NCBI GenBank assembly: GCA_039621445.1
Contig: CP154955.1
Coordinates: 21,255,823-21,319,822, forward strand
Source: Euglena gracilis
Taxonomy: Eukaryota; Euglenida; Euglenophyceae; Euglenales
Direction of reading: 5' to 3'
Length of the DNA stretch: 64,000 nt
The translations under genes were made by a program, and so were the position numbers. The notes under the pieces were generated by a model. That model did no database searches. It saw nothing but the letters and a program-made list of their open reading frames with translations, and was not told where the DNA came from. The first letter of the stretch is position 1, and each line of letters opens with the position of its first letter. Positions 1 to 9,556 of the stretch are shown here, piece after piece.

Positions 1-551
1 CAACACAAATATCACACCAGGAAAGCCCAACCAGGTGTCGGTTTAAATGAGATTGAGTGAGAGTCAACTCGGGGAGGTGTTATCAGCAGCCTCCCACTGT
101 CAAAGCCTGGGTTTTAACCCGATCTCCAACGTTGCTGTGGAGCTCAGAGGTAAGCACCAGCATGCCAGCATGCTAGCATGCTGTGTTTCTATGGTTTTGA
201 GCACAGCTAAATTTAACACCTGTGTCACAACCCAGGGATTTTACGAGTGGGTTTGGGTCGCTGGACCAGGAATGGATGGGAAGCCCTTTGGTTTTGGGGT
301 CGGGGGGGGGGCATTGTTCCCTTAGAAGGGATGGGAAGCATGAAATGGACTGAAAAATGGACAGGTTGAAATCATGGGCGAGACAGACAAACGTTATCTC
401 CCCCTTCTTGGGGAAGTTCAAGTTGAATGGCCACCTCCTTCTTCCGGGGTCACAGCCGTTTCTAAACAAGTGAAAAATTTTCCTCCGACGCACAGAAAGA
501 TGCAAAAATTTCTGTTTTTCCCTCACTTTTCAGCGCCAACCCACAACCCCT
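1..551. other. Intergenic, no gene recognised
   Basis: No open frame here has a recognisable domain, and codon content looks random. The stretch ends in a C/G-run zone at about 540-600. Confidence 0.5.
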
Positions 552-775
552 CCAGGGGTTTTTTTTAGGGGGGGGGGAGGCCCCCGGGCGGGGGGGGGGG
601 TCGGGATAGGGGCTGGTGGGTATATCTTTTTCGGCACTGAAAATTTTTGAAAGGGTGCTATTTTTAGCATTTTTGGCCATTTTCGGGCGGGTCCCGGGGG
701 GCCAGGGGGGTGGGTGGGTGCCGACCCCCTCCCCAGTGGCAGACGGTAGACTGGGGGGGGGTTCGTGGGTATCGG
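552..775. repeat. Diverged copy of G-rich TIR element family
   Basis: It begins with CAGGGG followed by a T8 run and a G run, like the end of the better preserved copy at 943-1241. It then shares in order a GGGTATAT segment, a TTTTCGGC core, a CTATTTTTAGCA block and a GGCCATTTT block with that copy. The right end is lost against the TAGTCGG palindromes that start at about 776. Confidence 0.45.
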
Positions 776-942
776 CCGACTAGTCGGCCGACTACCCAAT
801 TGGTCGGCCGACTAGTCGGCGGACCAATTGGGTAGTCGGCCGATTAGTCGGCCGACTACCCACTCTAATGTACTAACGGGTCAAAACCGCCGACTTTTAA
901 GCCCCCCCCTGAGAATTTTTTTTTGTCTAAATCACCTCAACC

Positions 943-1241
943 AGGGATTTTTTTAAGTTTGGACCCCCGGGGGGGGGGGGGGGAGGGGGGGGGTGGGGGG
1001 GGGGTCCGCCGGCGCCCCTCCCCCGGGGGGGGGGCCCCCCCGGAGGGGGGTGGGATATACTTTTCGGCGCCGCAGGCGCCGAAAAAATTCTATTTTTAGC
1101 ACTTTTCGCGATTTTTCGGCCATTTTTTGTGGGTCCCCCGGGACCCCCTCCCCCCCGGGGGCGGCCCCCCCAGGGGGGTGGGTGGGTGTGGGGGGACCCC
1201 CCCCCCCCCCCCCCCCCCCCGGTCTTAAAAAAACCCCTGAC
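943..1241. mobile_element. G-rich TIR element, copy 1 (about 0.3 kb)
   Basis: The left end reads CAGGGATTTTTTTAAG and then a GGACCCCC run. The right end, on the other strand, reads CAGGGGTTTTTTTAAG and then a G run, so the termini are inverted repeats. The middle holds a perfect 11-bp hairpin (1061-1085, TTTTCGGCGCC with loop GCA). The same layout recurs at 42,362-42,590 and 58,517-58,941, which is why it is treated as a family. No ORF with a domain is present. Confidence 0.5.
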
Positions 1242-1425
1242 CTCAACACCAGTCAAAACCCACCCAAATGGCTCCAGAACCCCCCAATCGGGGGTGAATA
1301 TGCAAAAAAAATGGGGGAAAATGTCCATTTTGGGCCACTTTTGACAAAAGAACACCTCTCCCCATTGGATTTTCAATATAAGTCAAAATTTGCATAAAAA
1401 GGTCTTATCCCTCCAAGTCTATTGC

Positions 1426-1672
1426 CAACATAGAAGGGATTTTGTTATTTGAGGGGGGGGGGCGGGGGGGCAGAGCCCCCCCCCCCCCCCCCCGGCTATG
1501 CCAAAGTGAGCCACAAAAACGACTTGGCCCCCGAGTATGTTGCCGGCATAGAGGGGTTTTTGTTATTTGAGGGGGGGGTGCGGGGGGGGGGGGCGGAGCC
1601 CCCCCCCCCGCCTATGCCAAAGTGAGCCACAAAAACGACTTAGCCCCGAGTATGTTGCATTTCTAAAGGATT
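1426..1672 (+). repeat. About 124-bp tandem duplication
   Basis: Two adjacent copies share CATAGA(A/G)GGG, TTGTTATTTGAGGGG, G/C runs, then TATGCCAAAGTGAGCC and ACAAAAACGACTT. They lie inside the foldback-like element. Confidence 0.6.
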
Positions 1673-2069
1673 TTCATGTAATCCCTGTTTCAGCATTGGT
1701 TTTTTACACCTCCGGACCCCCATCAAGGGCCCACCGACCCCCCACCGACCAAATCTGGGGGGTGTTTATTTAGGCGTAAGACACTTATTTGGACCCATCC
1801 GGACCATTTCCGGGTGATTTGGGCCCGCCACAGACCATTTTTATGACCGCCGACTAGCCACCGACTAGTTTGCATTGGATTTTCTTCATGGGGAGGGGCT
1901 TGAAAGTCGGCGGTTGGGACCTGTTAGTACATTAGAGTGGGTAGTCGGCCGACTAGTCGGCCGACTACCCACTACCCCCCCCCCCCCCCCTCCTGTCTCG
2001 CCGACAAGCTACCGACCACGCCTAGTCGGCCGACCAATTGGGTAGTCGGCCGACTACCCACTCCCCCCC

Positions 2070-2979
2070 CCCCCCGGTCTCAAAAAAACCCCTGAACCCC
2101 TCCGAGGGGGTCAACCCACCTACCCACCCAGAATCGGTGGAAAAGCCGTTGAAAATTTTTTCCAGCCTAGCTTTTGTTTGGCTGGGTGCCCCCCCCCCCG
2201 GGGTCCAGCGAACTATGTACCGGAAGCCTGGAGGGGATGGGGGGTGGGTCCAGACCCTCCCAACCCCCCTCCCAATCTGGGGCCTGAGAGTCACCAAATG
2301 AATCTATTCAGCTCCACCATCTTTCTGCTGGTGCTTGCAGATGTTGCCAACCCCCACACTCCAGTGTTACCCCAATCTTTACTCCTCATTTTGACTGTGC
2401 TGCGTGTGGTGGCACCCAGTTTTTGACCCATTCCGCGGCAGCCCAACCAAATTTCCCCAAAAAACCAGAGAGCCACTGACATTGTTTTTTTTTTGAGTGC
2501 CCAAAATTAATCGGCGCTTCACCAAACTGGGCCAAATCAGACCTGCATTTAACATGTGTCACCAAAATTTTTTTTTACGGATCACATGTATCACAGCCTA
2601 AAAATTAATGTATCACATATGTATCACCAAAATTTTTTTAATGTATCATATATGTATCACCAAACAAATTTTAATGTATCACATATGTATCATTTAGAGT
2701 TTTTTTTATGTTTTTTACACCAAAATGTTTTCCTCCCTTTCTGTTCCGTTTTTTTGTCCTTGTCTCCTTGTCTCTCTGCAGACAAATGGAATTTTTGCAC
2801 TTTTGGGAGCAAAAATCCACAACCGTCCAACGTAGACCGTCCAAAATAGACCGGGAGGTTTTGCTTGACGGCATTTAAGGCTTTTGCAATTTCGATTTTT
2901 TTGGACCCAGTTCACCCCGATTTGGCCCAGTTCTAGCCAGGGGAGATTTAGTTTTCTGGCCAAGGGAAGGCCCGAAAAG
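2070..2979. other. Intergenic with ATGTATCAC repeats
   Basis: No gene is recognised. Positions 2,570-2,695 carry about four irregular copies of AATGTATCACATATGTATCA. A similar block lies at 17,042-17,090, on the other side of the DIRS-D nest. Confidence 0.45.
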
Positions 2980-2999
2980 CGGACTCCCACGACAGAGGT

Positions 3000-3728
3000 A
3001 TGAGCGAGGTCCTGCTCTTCTTCCCGACTGTTGTTGTGTGTTTTTGGTGTTGGTTGCGGTGTTTCTTACTGCTTTTCTTTGCCAGAGTTGGCGTCATAAG
3101 CGTCCTTTTGGCACGGAGCTGCCATCAACTGTTCAAGCTGATCATGCGATTGACACACCTGCAAGACGAGACCGACAAAGAGGCCTTCGAAGTGGCATGG
3201 GGCAACCTTCTCTTACAAGAATCGTTTGCAGAAGCCTTCTTACGAGATGTGGACGCTACCACCGTGATTGCCAACGTTGGGCCAGGTCAGAAGTGGACTG
3301 GAGCCGTTTTGGGATACAACCCGCTGTGCCCTTGCCGTACGGAAGCTCACTGGAGTGGCAATGGGGAATCTACACTACAACCACACTTCGCGGCATACCT
3401 TTACAGCTTGACTCTCACGAAGAACAAGTCGATACCGTCACTGGAACTGCGCGACAAGGCGTCGGACGTGGCCTTCAAGCTGTACGAGAAGTGGACAACA
3501 CCGACGACGACGACGGAGATGGATCGCGACAAGGAGGCAGCGCGCGCGGCAGAGGAAGTCCAGGATTTCCCCTTGCAAACGGCCGAGGAGGCACTTCCGG
3601 GAGACCTGGAGAGGACATGGACACAGGTACAGTCTGGGGACTTACGTATGGAATTTCGGAGTCTACTGGAACAGATACCAACCTGGAAGATCTTGAAGTC
3701 CAAGGCGGAGGAAAATAACCACCGTTAA
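3000..3728 (+). CDS. Possible Gag-like ORF of DIRS-D
   Basis: This 242-codon frame begins with ATG inside the left terminal repeat and has a leucine/phenylalanine-rich start followed by a mixed charged region. The C-terminal half contains DKEAARAAEEVQ and LRMEFRSLLEQIP, which look helical. A second frame (3,038-3,718) is also open over almost the same stretch. No zinc knuckle or named domain is visible. Position, between the left repeat and the RT, suggests the structural (Gag) slot of a DIRS element; that is inference. The following 3,800-4,440 continues as broken proline- and lysine-rich frames of the same type. Confidence 0.35.
   Translation: MSEVLLFFPTVVVCFWCWLRCFLLLFFARVGVISVLLARSCHQLFKLIMRLTHLQDETDKEAFEVAWGNLLLQESFAEAFLRDVDATTVIANVGPGQKWTGAVLGYNPLCPCRTEAHWSGNGESTLQPHFAAYLYSLTLTKNKSIPSLELRDKASDVAFKLYEKWTTPTTTTEMDRDKEAARAAEEVQDFPLQTAEEALPGDLERTWTQVQSGDLRMEFRSLLEQIPTWKILKSKAEENNHR
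3009..3072 (+). repeat. DIRS-D left inverted terminal repeat core
   Basis: The segment from GTCCTGCTCTTCTTCCCG to GTTTCTTACTGC matches the inverse complement of 16,391-16,458 with few differences. It also resembles the DIRS-B terminal repeats at 30,850 and 35,430. Confidence 0.7.
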
Positions 3729-4379
3729 GATTGTAAGATTGGGTATGACCGCACTCTGCGTTCGGTCCAGCAGAAGCTCTTGAATATCTTACGTATTCTG
3801 CAGCGCTGCCCTGCACCTTGCAAGGAGCCCCTGAGGAAGTATTGGGTTTGAGCCAACAGGTATTTGCATTTGTGGCTGCCTGTGAAGGGGACATTGTCAA
3901 GGAGAGGAAGAGGAGGAGCATCCCTCAAACCATACAACCCGGAAATGTTCCGTTCACCCCGACGTCATCAAAATGGCCAAAGCCCAAGCTGGCATCAACA
4001 AAGAGGGTATCAGCCCCCCCTTCATGGGTGAGTTCCCCACGTGGCATTTCCCCACCCCCACAGGTGGAAAAGGGTGGAAATTCAAGCAATGGCCAACAGC
4101 TTGGCAAGCGAGACCGTGGAGGTCTGCCCCCAAAGGGAAGGCAAGTCCAAAGGAGGAAAATGGTTCGCCCACCACCTTGCCAGGAAGAATTGCTCCTTCC
4201 TTTTCAGATCAGAACTCCTCAAGTTCCAAAAGGAAATTGTGTCGTCCAGAGCTGGGCATTGTGCCAGAAACACAACCATCCCTGAGGGGCAGAAGCCAAA
4301 ACATTTGCAGGCTGTGGGAAGCTTCCTGCTTGAGATCTGTGGAGCAGATCACCGAGGTGCTGCTGCTGACAGAGGAGCA

Positions 4380-5540
4380 CTTTCTGGGAGTGCCTCTGTT
4401 TCAGAGACTTCAAACCAAGTTGCTATGGTGGCAGAAAGTGGCCCCCCCCCCAGGGTGTTGCAACTCATCACACAGGGGGTAACCCCCTTGGGAGTCACCC
4501 CCCTCCCTCAGCACAATTTCTATACCAAAATCGGAGGTGGAAATTCAAAAGGCAAAAAAATATTTTACAAGACTATTTCCAAGCAGGAGCCATAAAACCA
4601 GTCCCCTGGGAGGGTACCCAACACATCATCCCTTGGTTTGTAATCTCCAAAAAGGAGCCGCAGGGAGAAAAACATCGTTTAATCAGCGATTGTCGCCAAC
4701 TAAACAAGCAATTTCCCCCCCACCATTTCAAACTGGACAAAATCCATGTCATCTTCAGGCAGCTGAAGAAAGGTCAATGGGGTGCGAAAGTAGACCTAAA
4801 AGACGCCTACTTTCATTTAATGTTGAACCCAACCCTAAGACCCTACATGAGGATGATTCTGCAAGACACATGCTGGGAGCTCGAGGCAGCTTGTTTTGGT
4901 TTAAATGTGCTGCCAGAAAATTTCGCGAGCGTCATGAAGTGCCTGGAAAAGCGTTGGCCAAAGGCGTTTTATGCTCTGTGTACCTGGACGACATGCTCCT
5001 GATGGGGGACAGCCAGAAGCAAGTCAGCAACAACCTGGCCATCATGCTGGCATATTTACTGCAGGGGAGTTTCAAAATCAACAGAAAATAATCGATCTTT
5101 CAACCCACCCAAAATCTCCCACATTTGGGGTTCCAACTCAACCTAGCACAGGGAAAGTTGCAGTTGGGGGCAGAGAAGCTGAGACTGGTCCGGAGGGAAC
5201 TGGGAAAATGGTCACACACCAGTCCCTCAGTTGCAGAAAGGTGGCCTCAATTTTGGGGTGCATAAGAAGCTTCCTGGTGGGGTTGCCATTCCTCAGGGCA
5301 GTCACAGACACTTTAGTAGGTTTTGTCAACCTAAAAGAAAAATTTGGCCGTGATCATCAAGTTCCAATCTCAAAGGAGGTGAAATCTCAACTGAGAGATG
5401 TACGAGAAATTCTGCAAACCTGGGGGGGAGACGCTTCTCAAGCCCAGCAACCAGACACCCGGAGTCAGACATTTCCACGTTTGGTTGGTGGGGCCTAGAT
5501 CAACAGGCTGGCACCCAGCTGCAGGAATTTTGGCGGAAAG
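4380..5540 (+). pseudogene. DIRS-D reverse transcriptase remnant
   Basis: Upstream (about 4,375-4,430) lies the motif EEHFLGVPLFQRLQ, equivalent to EEKWGDTPLHQRLQ in DIRS-C and DIRS-A just before RT. The RT proper shows HRLISDCRQLN, VDLKDAYFHL and ELEAACFGLN, matching DIRS-B RT in the same order. The catalytic YLDD (4,981-4,992) is in a different frame from the upstream palm motifs, so at least one frameshift precedes it. Another shift near 5,090 separates the thumb segment. The downstream frame runs into an AT microsatellite at about 5,549. The enzyme would have copied the element RNA; this copy cannot make a complete protein. Confidence 0.75.
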
Positions 5541-5548
5541 ATTCTCAC

Positions 5549-5941
5549 TTACATATATATATATATGTGATATATATATATACATATATATATATAGAGA
5601 GATATATATATATATATATTAGAGAGAGATCTATATAATAGATATATATATATATATATATATCTAGAGATAGATATATATATATCTATATATATATATA
5701 TCTAGATATATATATCTATATAGATATATAGTATATATAATATATATATATATATATCTATATATAGATAATATATATAGATATATATATCTCTCTCTCT
5801 CTCTCTATCTCTTATATATATAGATATTCTCTATCTCTCTCTATATATCTATATATATATATATCTCTCTCTTATATCTATCTATATATAACTCTCTCTC
5901 ATATAATATATTCTCATAATATATATATATCTATATATAAT
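5549..5941. repeat. TA-rich microsatellite, about 0.4 kb
   Basis: A long run of TATA/ATAT with CTCTCT and TAGA interruptions. It sits inside DIRS-D between the RT thumb remnant and the RNase H remnant, and appears to have expanded within the element. Confidence 0.9.
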
Positions 5942-6433
5942 TGATCGCAGCCTTCTCTACTGTAATGTCTTTGGCCAGGAAAAGGGACACAGTGTCCCTA
6001 ACAGTGGAAAACAAAGTTTTCTACTACTACCTACTCAAGGGGGGGGGAGACCGCCCCACCTAAACAAACTCATCAGACCTTTTCTGAAGTGGTGCATGGA
6101 AATGGACATCACCCTCCAAATTAACTGGGCTCCCTCCCAAAAGCATGAAAAGCGATGCCGTCGGCAGATGGCACTTCGACCCAGGGGACTACAGTTTAAC
6201 CCCTTTCATTTTTAAAAAAAGTCATGCACATTTTCCAGCAGTGCATAAACCCCTCTGTGGACGTGTTTGCATCACCAGGGAATCACAAACTTCCTCGCTT
6301 TGTGCGTCGCTGGCCCAATTTTAAGGCAGTGGCCACAGACAGTTTGAACTGCCCTCTGGACTTGTTCTCAGAAGTTTATGAACCAGGGGTAATTTTTGGA
6401 CATGAAGGAATTTGGGGAATTCCTTCCCACTGA
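5942..6433 (+). pseudogene. DIRS-D RNase H tail and methyltransferase-like segment remnant
   Basis: Frames after the microsatellite are broken. Positions 6,224-6,433 read VDVFASPGNHKLPRFVRRW and then a degraded core. This matches the DIRS-B segment that begins VDMFCTPSNKKFPKFICR and ends at an NPPW motif. The NPPW equivalent is replaced here by a degraded stretch. RNase H catalytic residues could not be placed with confidence. Confidence 0.6.
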
Positions 6434-6439
6434 GTCTGT

Positions 6440-7400
6440 CTCCAACCCTTTCGTCTGACCAGGACAAACACTTTGCCATCAATTTGGGACACTGTCCTGA
6501 AGGTCCTGCTCAAGTCCACTGAGCGATGCAACCAAATGAGTCTGAAACTTAAAATGACTTGGTCTCTCAGATCACTAAGGCACTCTGGGGAGGTGCTGCT
6601 GCCAACTTCTGAGGTAATGATTCAGGATTCCAAAAAGAAGATACCTGGTACCGGATGTGTTCCATTGTCTTTTGTATGGGGGCCAACAGGGGTAAAAACC
6701 TTAGCACGTGAAAACCAGGCCAGGAAGCTGGACCACAGCACTAGAAGCATTCCTGGACTGGGCCACACTGAAGGTGAAAATTTTTATAATGCCAGAAGCG
6801 ACCATTCTGGGCTTATGGCGCTGACGTCCAGCTGGGACATGGTCAAAGCTCCCCACAGGAGCCTGAAGGCAGAGTCATATCTTGCCAAGGAAAGGTTGTG
6901 ACTTCAAAAATTGTCAACCACTTATGGAGGGATCTGTTGCTTCTGTAACAACTGCATGACACAAAATGCAGGCTAGGTTCCACCTTGGCTTTTCATGCGC
7001 TGCCCGTGACAATTCTCGAACGTGTGGTGGCAAGACAGAATTCTCAGGGCTGGTGTGTGTGGAGTGTGTAGCTTTATTAACAGGGGCCACCACACAGCTG
7101 AAACCTACAGGGGGCAAATCAGAAGGGATCTTAGATGTCTGTGTTCTTTTAACCTCAGGAGCCACTGGCTCAGCACAGACCAGGATGACCAAGATGAAAA
7201 AAATATGTCAGTTTGACATCACACTGTGCCCCCCCCGGGTGACATTTATTATTCAGTATAAAACCTCCCTTTACCCCCCTGTCTTCTAAAACAATCGGGA
7301 GTTTGAAAAAACGATTGTTGGATAAACACGGGGTACCGCCCTAGTGGGCCCCCCATTCCACCAGGGGGGCAGGAGTGTACATGTATAAACTGGCAGGTTT
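6440..7400 (+). pseudogene. DIRS-D tyrosine recombinase, 5' part, interrupted at 7,400
   Basis: Several broken frames lead to HSTRGAGV at about 7,351-7,374, the H-x-x-R box of tyrosine recombinases. An in-frame TAG lies three codons before the His. The frame continues YMYKLAG and then meets the left LTR at 7,401. The rest, including the catalytic tyrosine, is found at 16,017 after the nested insertion. The enzyme would integrate the circular cDNA of the element; this copy is inactive. Confidence 0.75.
7395..7400 (+). repeat. Target duplication AGGTTT, left copy
   Basis: AGGTTT directly precedes the left LTR (TGAGTGCCCA). The same six bases directly follow the right LTR at 16,017-16,022. Confidence 0.85.
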
Positions 7401-7622
7401 TGAGTGCCCATTCTTGGCCTGGACCCAGTGTCTCATTTTTGACCTTTCTGGAATTCAGCTTTTAAAAACTTCCAGCAAAGCACAAACAAAGACAGAATTT
7501 CTTGGAGGTTCAATCAGTGACCCAAGCAATCAGTGTAAGCATTTTGCTCCCTACAGAACAATTGGCATTCTTCAATGGCTTGCAATCTTGAATTATGAAT
7601 TGCAGACTTGGCGAATCCTGCA
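7401..7622 (+). repeat. Left LTR of small LTR element
   Basis: TG...CA direct repeat, uninterrupted. It provides the empty-site comparison for the chromovirus insertion, reading AATGGCTTGCAATC where the other LTR is split at AATGGCATG / GCATGCAATC. Confidence 0.85.
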
Positions 7623-8232
7623 CCCCCTTCCTTCAGAACATTCCTTGGAATGTCATTTGGCATTCGCAGGTCAAATTTGCGAAGTCAACGTTCCAACCTC
7701 GCCCTGATCTGACCGTCTCCCCCCCAATGTGCCCGAATTGTCACCCCACCCGGGAAATCATCCCTGGGCCTGGGGGGGGGGGGAGCTAACAAAGAGGTAC
7801 CCTGGAGGGAATTCGGGCAATCATGAAAAGGGAATCCTGATTTTTGTGCCCAGAATTGGGGAGCCAAAAAAACAGGACTGCGGGCAATAATCTGGGCAAG
7901 GCGGAAAATTTTCAGCTACAAAAAAATGCCTTTGTCCACTGGTCAGTTATGTGCCCTTGCCGTACTTCTGTGCCCGTGCGGGTAAAACAGAGTACCCCCC
8001 CCCCTTTTGTGCCCTGACCCTTCCGCAACCGGGCAATGACATCCGTCTCTTTGGTGCCTGCCCTGTTTAAGGGGAAATATGGGCAAATAAAAAGGGGAAA
8101 ACCCAAAAGCAAAGTGCCCTGCAGGGCAAATCTCTACAATTGGTGGCTGGGCAATCACAAACCAAACCAGGAAAACGCTTACACTTGAATTGCAATGAAA
8201 TCGCAGCAAACACACATGGTTCAGCGCACAGG
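7623..8232. other. Interior of small LTR element, 5' half
   Basis: No sense-strand ORF has a recognisable domain. It holds short G/C runs and fragments of open frame on the minus strand (7,943-8,215) without motifs. No primer-binding site could be assigned with confidence. Confidence 0.4.
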
Positions 8233-8712
8233 GAATGGCTTCAGCGGCTCCTTGTTCTTCCTCTTCTTAGATTGTAATCTTGTAGTTCGTCTTTCCTTGG
8301 ATGTCTCCTTTTGATTCATCTTGTCTTGAGATTAATTATCTTCTTCTGCAGCAGCTTGCACAGTAACTTCCACTGTTGGGATGATTGCAATCTCCCCCAC
8401 TTCAGCCGCCTGAACACCAACAGATTGTACACATAAAATTGCCATGGCAGGGCTCTTCTGCTGCTGCAGAACTTCCAAAGCCCTGAAAACATACTCTTAC
8501 GCCACAGGATGTACATGGTGATCAGATTCACCTTCAATCACAGTCCTTGGACAGCAGTGGATCACAGTCTGTCCACATCTGCAGCTGCTGGATTGCATCT
8601 TCTGTACCCATTCTGTCATGAACGTGGTCCATCTTCCCAGTCCATCCTGCAGCATCTTTCTGGACACTTTCTCAATGACATCTGGGCTGACCAAGCCCGG
8701 GAGCTCACTGAT
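8233..8712 (-). pseudogene. Decayed unidentified ORF, antisense inside small LTR element
   Basis: On the minus strand one frame can be followed from about 8,712 to a TGA near 8,231, with two in-frame TAA codons. It starts ELPGLVSPDVIEKVSRKM and includes WTTFMTEWVQKMQSSSCRCG. After the first TAA it continues EYVFRALEVLQQQKSPAMA and VGEIAIIPTVEVTVQ. After the second TAA it has a very basic tail (LQSKKRKNKEPLKPF), suggestive of nuclear localisation. I do not recognise the family. Its antisense orientation relative to the LTRs suggests a captured host or element gene, which is inference. Confidence 0.5.
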
Positions 8713-8736
8713 TGTACAGGGTGTACACTGATTGCT

Positions 8737-8919
8737 TGAGTGCCCATCCTTGGCCTGGACCCAGTGTCTCACTTTTGACCTTTCTGGAATTCAACTTTTC
8801 AAAAATTTCAGCACAGCACAAACAAAGACAGGATTTCTTGGATGTTCAATCAGTGACCCAAGCGATCAGTGTAAGCAAATTTGCTCCCTACGGAACAATT
8901 GGCATTCTTCAATGGCATG
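8737..8919 (+). repeat. Right LTR of small LTR element, part 1
   Basis: It matches 7,401-7,587 with scattered substitutions and stops at GCATG where the chromovirus begins. It resumes at 15,977. Confidence 0.85.
8915..8919 (+). repeat. Target duplication GCATG, left copy
   Basis: Five bases just before the chromovirus 5' LTR, repeated at 15,972-15,976 just after the 3' LTR. Confidence 0.9.
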
Positions 8920-9110
8920 TGCGGACTATTTACTAACCGCCTGAACCGAACTTTGTATTCCTAATTCGAACCTTTCCTCCTGTGCAGACTGCTGGCTCTG
9001 GTTATGTCTTTACATTGATTGTGTTACGTCTTTGGGGACAATTGGGATATCAAGAAAAATTGGGAATCCGAGGATTTCAATAAAAACAAAAGAATATCCT
9101 GAGACGTCCA
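8920..9110 (+). repeat. Chromovirus 5' LTR
   Basis: 191 bp, TG...CA. An AATAAAAAC motif lies about 30 bases before the end and could be the polyadenylation signal. It is identical to the 3' LTR except for ATATCCT versus ATATTCT near the end. Confidence 0.93.
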
Positions 9111-9115
9111 AAGTT

Positions 9116-9130
9116 TGGTCGCAGAGGTTT
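9116..9130 (+). promoter_or_regulatory. Candidate primer-binding site
   Basis: TGGTCGCAGAGG begins five bases after the LTR, where a tRNA-primed element should carry the complement of a tRNA 3' end (starting TGG). The tRNA species could not be assigned. Confidence 0.4.
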
Positions 9131-9556
9131 GTTGTTCCAGTCGTCCAAGACGTCTTCGAGGAGATTCAACATTGTTTCACTGGTGATTGAAGTCCCAGAA
9201 GTTGGTGTTCCTGAAGGCAAGGTTAACCGAGTTGCTGGTACAGAACAACACCTTCAACAGGAAGTTGACATTGAGGCTGTGGTGAACAAGTTCACAGTGG
9301 AGAGTTTGTCAACAGTTGTTGTATTGGTTATTTGGTTGAGGAAGTTTGTAAGTGGTGCTGTTCACCTTGCTGTCCAGAACAAGATCTTGGTTGAGGCAAG
9401 ATCTTCATCATCTTGCTGACCTGGTCCTGAACCCAGTGGTTGGTTTTCTGTTCTGGTTTCTTCAGTTTTTGTTTACCTTTTTGGGTTGGCCAGTGTTTCT
9501 GTTTCTCCCAGTTTTCAGAGCCAGTGGTTGAGTTTTTTTGAAAGTGATCTGCAGAA
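9131..9556 (+). other. Chromovirus untranslated leader
   Basis: No ATG-initiated domain ORF. A frame open without ATG from 9,129 to 9,419 has no recognisable motif. The first ATG of the polyprotein frame is at 9,557. Confidence 0.45.

Larger units (their letters stand above)
776..2066. mobile_element. Foldback-like element with palindromic terminal inverted repeats
   Basis: The left arm (about 776-909) contains several TAGTCGGCCGACTA palindromes. It runs into a block reading CTCTAATGTACTAAC and then a CCGCCGACTTT block. The right arm (about 1895-2066) is the inverse complement in the same order, with an extra C-run. The about 1-kb interior has no coding frame; it carries a G-rich TIR element (943-1241) and a 124-bp tandem duplication. 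Long inverted arms built of short palindromic subrepeats are typical of foldback or non-autonomous DNA transposons. No transposase or target duplication was identified. Confidence 0.6.

Noticed and set aside
927-1397. Pro/Gly-rich ORFs in the first 1.4 kb
   Set aside because: Created by G and C homopolymers in the G-rich element; no motif or codon signal.
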